64,000 nt of DNA from Ophiosphaerella korrae (Eukaryota > Ascomycota > Dothideomycetes > Pleosporales > Phaeosphaeriaceae). The position numbers and the translations under genes were made by a program. Below the pieces are notes generated by a model, which did not search any database, had not been told where the DNA came from, and saw only the letters and a list, made by a program, of their open reading frames with translations. The stretch lies in the NCBI GenBank assembly GCA_028456385.1, contig JALNQF010000113.1:62001-126000 (forward strand). The letters run 5' to 3'. Of the stretch, positions 57,462 to 64,000 are shown one piece after another. Within the stretch, counting starts at the first letter, position 1. Each line of letters starts with the position of its first letter.

Positions 57462-58375
57462 CTAGGTGAATTGAGTAAAGAATTTCCATGTCTCTCCTGG
57501 GGTGAAGGTGTTTGTGCCGCTGTCACCAGACTTTCCATCCTGAGGTGCAGCAATATGCCCGCCGTCGAAAGCAATCCAGGTTACCGGATAGCCCGCTTTG
57601 CAGCCTTTATACTCAGTCTTGATATGTGTGAGGCTTCCCTTTGCCGGTTCAGGCGCATTTTGTGCCGTGCAGCCATTGATTTTGGCAAATTGGTCTCTTG
57701 CAGCGCGGCCACCTTCAATCCGGTCGCTAACGCCAAACACAATCATGTAAGCAATCGGATCCTTACAGGTACTACTCAATCCGGATGGGCTGCCGCCAGA
57801 AAAAACCGCAACAGCTCGGAATACCGAAGCGCGATCGCATGCGAGTTGATGAGACATGAAGCCACCTTCTCAAAATCAATATATGTCAACGCCTTGAACT
57901 TAGAAGTATAAATCTTACCGTAGCTAAATCCTGCGGCGAAGCGCAGCTTCTCATTCACGCAGAGGTCAGACTCGATAGTCTTGATCATCTGATCGACGAA
58001 CGTAACATCGTCCCCGTTTGTATTTCCCCAGCCGTTGCTCAGACCCTGAGGCGCAACGAAAATTGTGGATTCGTTTGCAAGTCTGCGGAGACCATAGTAG
58101 TCCCATACGTTGCGTTGCACGGTTTGGCCTGTGGCTACGTCGGTCATGGTTCCACCGTACCAGTGGAAGCCAAAGATGAGTCTATAAGGCTTAGATTTGT
58201 CATAATTATCAGGAATTCTGAGGATATATTGGCGTTGTTTTCCAGCCACAGTCATGGTCTTTGTGCCACTCGTAAGGGTGGGAGTCTTTCCACAGCCAGC
58301 GGAGTTTGCGATAACATTGTTGATTAGAGAAAGCAGGACTAGGACCGCTCCCGCAGAAAAAAGACCAATCAACAT
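57462..58375 (-). CDS. Feruloyl esterase, type D-like (CE1 / PHB-depolymerase fold), secreted
   Basis: Secreted esterase expected to release ferulic acid from plant cell-wall arabinoxylan or pectin. Model: complement(join(57462..57865, 57919..58375)), 286 residues; the 53-nt intron (GTAAGA...GAGAAG) falls in the nucleophile motif. The signal peptide is MLIGLFSAGAVLVLLSLINN and the mature start is near SAGCGKTPTLTSG. Motifs: RQYILRIPDNYDKSKPYRLI, IFGFHWYGGTMTDVATGQTV, NESTIFVAPQGLSNGWGN, the nucleophile elbow GFSYG (Ser151), LACDRASVFRAVAVFSGG, and IAFDGGH with the likely catalytic His. There is no carbohydrate-binding module. An in-frame ATG at 58,471 would add 32 residues and hide the signal peptide, so I prefer 58,375. 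Several cysteines fit disulfide bonding. Confidence 0.9.
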
Positions 58376-59377
58376 CTTGGCTGGAATTCCAAGAAAACAG
58401 GTGCGAAGCGGAAGTTCGATGAGAATGGCGCCCTTGAAAGCAGCCCTTCCAGCTTTATACGCAATGCTCATCTGCAATGTTTATAAGTGACCGAGCAAGT
58501 TAGGAAGGCCAAGACCACGCTGACGGCTAAGGTGGGTAAACGACTTCATTTTTTTCATACCTACATTCGCTTATTTGAATCTCTTGACCCAATTTAAGCG
58601 GTGTTCCCCCCGCCCTTTACTCCACCACCCAAACCTGTTTGCCAGGGAAGAGGGACTAGTTTGATAGTCACCAGACTATGCTGGTCAACATTTTATTGGA
58701 ATTGTTAGCCTTTCTGAATTAAATGCGGACATATGGCGATCTATGATCTTTGAAAACCACAGGGGCCCGCAAGAGTGCCCTCACAAATATGTCGAGTGAA
58801 ACCACTTCTACAGGCTACTTCAGACGAGGTTGCGGTCCGTATATTATTTTTCCCTCGTTTAATCTATTGATCAGATATGTACTATAAAATTTCTCCGTTC
58901 CCCAGAATCCCTGAGTAGCCGATCCCTGAATATTAGTGTGGCTTATTATCACCGGGGCGCCCAGCCTCACCTGACGCCCGAAAATCACCCATCTTAGTCA
59001 CTCAAAGAGGATTTTATTACTGCCTCTATATAAACTACTATGGCAAGATTTTGGGAGTACTAATCTTTTGAGCTTGGAGTATATATTAGTATAGTTTATC
59101 ACTACTGGTGAGGCTTTGGGCGGTTAATTTTGCGCCTATGAGACGACATAGGCGGTGCGCGCGCCTCTACACCCTCCATCTCGCCATCTTGAGCTATATT
59201 ATATATATTGTTTGCGATATTTTTGCGCTGCTTTTCAGAGGCTTTCCTAGCTATCCTAACTTCATTTTAGCGTTGTTTCTCGAGATCGCGCGTTAGTTGA
59301 GCCTCTGCGCGCAACGCCCCACCCAACACTGGAACACGAGGTCGACGCTCACTTCAACACGCGATAACTCTATCAAA
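58376..59377. other. intergenic; esterase upstream region and transposon flank
   Basis: No gene. The part after 59,000 (CTCTATATAAACTAC near 59,022; GCGCGCCTCTACACCCTCC near 59,157) leads into the pogo-like transposase relic and may include its 5' flank or terminal repeat. Confidence 0.4.
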
Positions 59378-59515
59378 ATGGAGGCAATTGGGGATGCGAT
59401 TGCAGAAGTAGAATCGCTAGAACCAGGATAATAGTTCTCGTATATTAAGGTTGCAGCCAAATACAATATTGATCGCTCCATGCTTAGCCGAAGACACAAT
59501 GGCTCTGACTTGTAG
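59378..59515 (+). mobile_element. pogo/Fot1-type transposase N-terminal fragment, RIP-damaged
   Basis: Reads MEAIGDAIAEVESLEPG, two stops, then FSYIKVAAKYNIDRSMLSRR and HNG. This is the start of pogo/Fot1-like transposases, whose N-terminal helix-turn-helix has the pattern syr.aAkkf.v.rstLsrR. The two adjacent stops (TAA TAG) stand where E or Q codons are expected; CAG to TAG is a RIP-type change. The DDE domain does not follow; the sequence ends after about 46 codons. A truncated relic. Confidence 0.65.
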
Positions 59516-59673
59516 AATCAGCGAATTATCTAGATTTTCAAATGAAATAACGACCTCGATGGTACATCAAAAGTGAGCGTATGTTTGAGATATGACATCA
59601 AGTGATGCCCTCGAGAAGTCAACAAAGTATATACAGATTTTGTAACGAACACTTTTCACCACCATTTCCGTAT

Positions 59674-60105
59674 TCAGATCATCCCAAGTAGAATTGCGAC
59701 TCCTGTTCCCAGGCTGACCACCACCATATCCAGTCCTAGGGAAAGAAAGTTGTTCTCTAAACTTCCTGCTGAGCCAGTCATGCTCATTCCGGCCATTGCT
59801 GTTTCGCCTGGCGACATAGTCATACTAGCTTTTGTACCAGTCTTCATATGACTAGAAGGCGTCGACACAACCGAGCCATCGGACATTGTCATTCCAACAC
59901 CCATCGATGTTGCACTTGACATACTCATGGGAGTCGAAACCGCTAGAGCTACGGCCGGCTCGCTATTCCACTCCATAGTAACTGGTGACCGAGATGGGGT
60001 TGCAATGGGCATCATTTTTGGGGAGGAGGTTATGCTGGATTGTGACACGGCAGATACTGACACAGCTCCGAGCAGGGCGAACGTGGTGAGTATCATGGAA
60101 TGCAT
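59674..60105 (-). CDS. Small secreted, probably GPI-anchored serine/threonine/methionine-rich protein
   Basis: Single exon, 143 residues. Signal peptide MHSMILTTFALLGAVSVSAV. The middle is rich in Ser, Thr and Met (TPMSMSSATSMGVGMTMSDG; MTMSPGETAMAGMSMTGSAG). The C-terminus is a hydrophobic tail (LGLDMVVVSLGTGVAILLGM) preceded by small residues (TGSAGSLENN) that could serve as an omega site. This is the layout of GPI-anchored cell-wall or surface proteins; the spaced methionines could bind copper, but that is a guess. Transcribed away from a promoter-like region at 60.1-60.4 kb. Confidence 0.6.
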   Translation of the reverse strand: MHSMILTTFALLGAVSVSAVSQSSITSSPKMMPIATPSRSPVTMEWNSEPAVALAVSTPMSMSSATSMGVGMTMSDGSVVSTPSSHMKTGTKASMTMSPGETAMAGMSMTGSAGSLENNFLSLGLDMVVVSLGTGVAILLGMI

Positions 60106-60813
60106 TTCGTCTCGATATGTGTGTTGAAAGCGTCTTTAGTTTGTTCAGTTCGAGGTTTTGGAAAGAATTAGCATTCGTAAGCTGGTAAGGAGCGTATCAA
60201 GTGAGTCACGCTCGTGATGTATTGCCTGAGGAATTAAGAGATGGAGTTGTATTCAAGGAAATTACAACGTGCAAACAGCCACCTTTGCATGTACTTATAA
60301 CCTCCGTCACTTGCATCATGAAGTCCTCAAAGCGACAGACCGCGTCATTCTCCCAGCACTTGTGATCTGCACCTTCTCGGAAGCTTTACTTCCCACTTGA
60401 CGTGACGCGGCAGAAGTTTATGCATGGGCAAGATGGCCATTGGGCTAAAGGTATCAGATGTATGATAGGTAGTGACAGATCTTTAGTCTATCCAGATTAG
60501 TCAATGGTATTGTTGGAAGAGTGTTCGAAAATTGTTTGGGTTGTTTCGGAACGCAAGGGTCAATGCATATGCACCATGGTATATTGGGAAAAGCGTGACG
60601 GTTCGTGCTGAAGCTTGCTAAAGCTTGCTGGAACCTCAGGCCTCATCACTCCGAACTCCATCACTCCTCACTGACAACGTCATCGGAGAAGCAGCTGTTC
60701 ATCAACTCCTTAGATTTTTCGATGCCGGTGTTTCAGAGCTTATGAAAAATCAACAAAATCCACAAAACCGCAAGCTCTTCAGCCTGCTAACGACATGGTC
60801 TCTTATCCCTCAA
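60106..60813. other. intergenic
   Basis: Promoter side of the small surface protein gene and 3' flank of the broken lineage-restricted gene. ACTTATAACCTCC near 60,294 is a weak TATA-like element. Nothing else recognised. Confidence 0.4.
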
Positions 60814-62068
60814 TCACAGCGACAACTGGAAATTCATCTTGTGGGGTGCAGATATGCTCGAGAAGCTCGTCTGATGCCCACATTTGCTCCAACCTCGTAT
60901 ACGCAATCGCTTCCATATGCTCGGGGCTTTCACTCCACCCTTGGTCTGGAAAGTATGCCGAAAGCATACCTGTTGCTCAAAGGCCCATCTTAGATTCTCC
61001 GCCCAACCGCTGACATCCTTCGAATCTGGTAGCCGAATATCATGAAGCATCCGGTAAGGAGGACTTGGTCGTGGCTCGCCAAACGCATAGGGACCAAAGG
61101 GATCAACCTCGCCTGTATTATACCCTGATGCAAAGGCAACCTCGATGGTGAGCGCAAACGGTGCCGTTGCTTCTTCGAAAGTTGCGACATACTGTGCTGG
61201 CTCGCGTATGTATTGATCGCTCTGTTTTGTTTGCTTGATCTTTTTGAGTCTTGCGCCTTCCCTATCAAGTTTCCCCATTTTCCGCGTTTCCTTAACGATC
61301 TCCTAGCCTTTTGCTGTTTTTCATTTGCCGGCATTTCTTCTGCTTTGCCCTCATCTAACTTGGTTTTCTTGCTTGTCGCACCGGATCTCACCATCGTCTT
61401 AAATACGTTATTACTATTTTCTACCTCTTCATAGGATCATATTCGAGGCGTCGGCGGCACAACGTTTTTCCATCTCCCAAAGGTTGGGCGGTCAAAATGT
61501 GCTCGATGCGCCTGGACGGGGTCGCCAAGTTGGTTCAGTAGCCGCTCGCAATCACGCGGATACATCCATCCGTACTCTGGATTTTGCACACAAGACTGTA
61601 CCATTCTTGTAAGGTCCGGCGCGTCATAGCCCCGCGGCATTACTCTCACATGAAGCGCGAGGTTTCTGAAAGGGATATTAACTGCCAGTAATTTGTCCTC
61701 ACCCAACTGGTTGGAAATGCGGAAGCCAGCCACATCTATGTTGTTTTCGTTCCAGATGCCTTTCTTCGCTTGTACCACATGATGTGTTTTTTTATTGTCC
61801 AACCCTCATAACCGGCTTTGTTCATTGCTTTGTAAATGGTTGCCCTGCAGCGGTTCGCGTGCCATTCTTTCTGGAGGCCTCGTGCCGTGTTGATGATTAC
61901 CCAGAGCGCGCGGCGAGTCGCTCGATTTGAGATGAAACGGTACACAACGTCAGCACATCGAATGCTGTTTGGAAGAAATACGAGTAGCTCGTAAGCTGTA
62001 AGATTTGCGTGATTTAGAAAAGGTAGGTCTTTTGAGGGCACGAACAGGCCGAGTGCTCCTTTCGTCAT
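60814..62068 (-). pseudogene. broken paralogue of the 62.5-kb lineage-restricted gene
   Basis: Starts at ATG 62,068 (MTKGALGLFVPSKDLPFLNH) and continues LTAYELLVFLPNSIRCADVV then RFISN, mirroring LTAAEIAAYLPHWLKSVDVI then RFISN in the divergent neighbour. A run of seven A near 61,790 carries a one-base shift: the frame up to GYEGWTIKK ends in a stop, while the homologous continuation (RNLALHVRVMPRGYDAPDLT; GWMYPRDCERLLNQLGDP) is in the -1 frame. TGA at 61,437 follows PPTPRI, but the same frame continues (SYEEVENSNNVFKT; TSKKTKLDEGKAEEMP). A further frame change occurs near 61,280, before FEEATAPFALTIEVAFASG. At least three lesions make it a pseudogene unless the sequence has errors. Function of the family unknown. 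Confidence 0.6.
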
Positions 62069-62537
62069 GCTCGTGGTAGACAAGGTGCGTTCTCTATTTA
62101 GTGTATGTCGATTACAGAGGCAGGGGAAAGAAGCCAAATGTGGTTATAATGCAGGAGGAGAAGCGGTCCATTGCCAATACCGGCATCACCGCAAGGACGG
62201 TTCATTCACTTCCAACATCGTTTGTCCTTCGAAGCCGCACGTGATCCCACAATACCCAGTCTTCACAATAACATCAAATTTGACCCAGCCTGTGGCCCAA
62301 GCGCCAGCTTCGAGGGCCAACTTGGCAACTCGTCCGGATACGCACTCTTCCCTTTGACGGCACTCCTATAGACATTTTTGTTCGCACCTCGCACAGTATC
62401 GAAAGCGTCAAGCATTGACACCTTTTTTGCTGGTCTAACCGTAGGTCTTCAAGGTTCAGCGCTGCCACGCACAGCAATACAGATGAACAACTTGATGTTT
62501 ATTGGGTTCATTTACTGATTCCACAGGTGCACCTACC
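62069..62537. promoter_or_regulatory. divergent intergenic region between two paralogues
   Basis: About 470 bases between head-to-head starts (62,068 on -, 62,538 on +), consistent with an inverted duplication sharing one promoter. TTTACTGATTCCACAG just before the + start looks like a splice acceptor, so a 5' exon of the + gene may lie inside. Confidence 0.4.
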
Positions 62538-64000
62538 ATGATATTCCTGTCGAAACACAATGCGTTCGGCGTGGGGAGCCCCAGTTGGAATCTACCATTT
62601 CCTGCTGGCAACTTGACTGCAGCTGAGATAGCCGCCTACCTGCCACACTGGCTCAAATCTGTCGATGTAATCGACCGATTCATCTCAAATGGAGGAAGGG
62701 CATGGTCAATCGCCGCTCTGGTCAATGAATTCAGAGTCCTCCCAATATCAAGAAATGGTGATCCAGACTTCCGGCCCAACTCTGTTACGAAAATGATGAG
62801 CATCAGTATGCGCAAGTTTGGATTTGAAAATTGGACAATTGGTACTCACCATGAGTTTGCGCGGCCCAATCCCGATTTAAGCGAATCCGATTTGAACGTG
62901 GAGTCGTTCAGAACACCGCGCATAACACATCCGAAGCTTGGGACATCTAGCAAAACTGAGTATGCTGTCAGTGGAAATGAGGAGGCAAAGCCAGTCGACT
63001 TCAAAACGCTTGCACTCCACATCAAGGAACATCCATCTGGAGACGACGCACTTGACCTTAGTCGCTGCGTACAGTACTCCCTCGCTCATCCCGACGAGCA
63101 GTGGTACTTTCCACGTGACTTTGAAGCGTTAGTGAATAAGCTTGGAGGGCCCGCTGAAATCTTTCACTCTCACCTCGACAGACAGTTGTTCAAACGCCGC
63201 GCAAATTACGTTTTTCCAAAATTCACGCCTCTAGCCAAGCGCAAGCGCAATGCACTTAATGAATACAACGACTACGGCAAAATCACATCTCAGTCTGATA
63301 AAGTCAACGCTCTACCAACAATTACAGCCCCGAGCTTGATGCGGAAGCGCAAGATGGACTTCGAAGGCACGATTAGACATGGTAGCAGGAGGAAGAGTGG
63401 TCGACTTGCCAAGAAGACTAGTATCAGTTTTCGCGAATATGATTCGGACGCCTCGGTCAGCAATACTTACTTGATTTCTATCTGGACTTTGCGCTGATCA
63501 GAGTCTATGTAGGACAACGAGACTTTCGACTCACCTCACCCCGTTCAATCTACTCCCGTGAAGAAGCGCAAACTTTCCCGCATGCCTCCCACACCCGGAA
63601 CACCTACAAATGACAGCGACTTCGTTCAAGATGAATCGGAGCCTGATGAGGAAGTTCCAGAAGCTGAAGATGCTAGTGAGGAGGAGTTGATTCCTCTAGC
63701 CATGACTGGCCAGAGCCGTGCAGCAGCCCAGAAAGCCCGACAAGTCATTCGCAGCATGTCCACCGAGACTCAGCGTAACATCGAGGTTCTCTCCCAAAAG
63801 AAAGATACAGATATTCCCGAATTTGCTGGGTCATTCAAAGCAACTCAAAAGGTGCCTATGCCGATTACCAACAACGTTCCCGAAGTTAGCGCGAAGATGA
63901 TGGCTCTCGCTCGTAGTTTCTCGACCCGCCAGCCTGTCTACCTCAAGCCCCCCCAGATCTCTGCGAATCGTCTGCGCGTCGACTCCCTTTCTATTCATCT
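62538..64000 (+). CDS. Lineage-restricted two-module protein, 3' end outside window
   Basis: Function not recognised. Model: join(62538..63455, 63513..64000 and beyond); the 57-nt intron (GTCAGC...GCTGAT...TATGTAG) joins DSDAS to DNETFDSP. First module: FPAGNLTAAEIAAYLPHWLK, DRFISNGGRAW, IAALVNEFR. Second module: VDFKTLALHIKEHPSGDDAL, LSRCVQYSLAHPDEQWYFP, RDFEALVNKLGGP. Then come basic segments (KRKRNALNEY, RKRKMDFEG, RRKSGRLAKK) resembling nuclear localisation signals, and an acidic stretch (DESEPDEEVPEAEDASEEE). The basic and acidic tail suggests a nuclear, chromatin-associated role; that is inference. The reading stays open to the window edge. Paralogue of the broken gene on the other strand and more distantly of the 20.5-kb gene. 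Confidence 0.65.

Noticed and set aside
58376..58471. N-terminal extension of the feruloyl esterase to ATG 58,471
   Set aside because: It would bury the clear signal peptide MLIGLFSAGAVLVLLSLINN more than 30 residues inside a secreted protein.

Overview
The window reads as nuclear DNA of a filamentous ascomycete. Genes are split by many short introns (about 42-70 nt, GT..AG with CTAAC/CTGAC-type branch sites). The conserved genes are fungal (Cdc3/AspB-type septin, Exo70, glycogen phosphorylase), and the accessory part carries HET, NWD, Clr5 and ankyrin proteins. Several relics carry C-to-T / G-to-A nonsense changes of the kind left by repeat-induced point mutation (RIP). A Pleosporales (Dothideomycetes) source is my inference from the gene content; nothing here proves the species.

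Layout. (1) 1-2.4 kb: a dead copy of a SLIP-GC-like large GTPase, cut by the left edge. (2) 3.3-18.3 kb: a compact housekeeping block, all on the + strand: EXO70, the septin aspB/CDC3, a Pom33/Tts1 nuclear-envelope protein, a cyclin-box protein, glycogen phosphorylase and a YIPF1/2-type Golgi protein. (3) 18.3-24.4 kb: gene-poor, with one four-exon lineage-restricted gene at 20.5-22.5 kb. (4) 24.4-35.8 kb: a nonself-recognition-like cluster. It holds a six-span membrane protein, a 996-residue HET-domain protein on the - strand, a divergently transcribed alpha/beta-hydrolase-TPR protein, and the broken 3' end of an NWD (NACHT-WD40) gene. (5) 36-44.4 kb: a second lineage-restricted gene with a 12-bp minisatellite, a PD-(D/E)XK nuclease-like gene, a RIP-damaged mariner transposase fragment, and a Clr5-ankyrin gene with 15 nearly identical 105-bp repeats. 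(6) 44.4-60.1 kb: gene-poor. It contains a VOC/PhnB-like protein, an apparently intact SLIP-GC-like GTPase (paralogue of the copy at 1 kb), a wax-synthase-like pseudogene, a feruloyl esterase, a pogo-like transposon relic and a small GPI-type surface protein. (7) 60.8-64 kb: two divergent paralogues of the lineage-restricted family, one broken and one intact that runs off the right edge.

How the genes relate. Four housekeeping genes serve secretion, septation and membranes (exocyst tether, septin, nuclear-envelope/ER protein, Golgi Yip protein). The accessory region is dominated by families linked to fungal allorecognition or innate-immunity-like signalling: HET, NLR-type WD40, ankyrin and TPR repeat receptors, dynamin-like GTPase. 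Their dead relatives lie alongside, as expected of a birth-and-death region. The sharp change near 18.3 kb is the main structural feature. Exon boundaries were placed by eye from reading frame, splice motifs and remembered family conservation; no alignment or transcript data were available.
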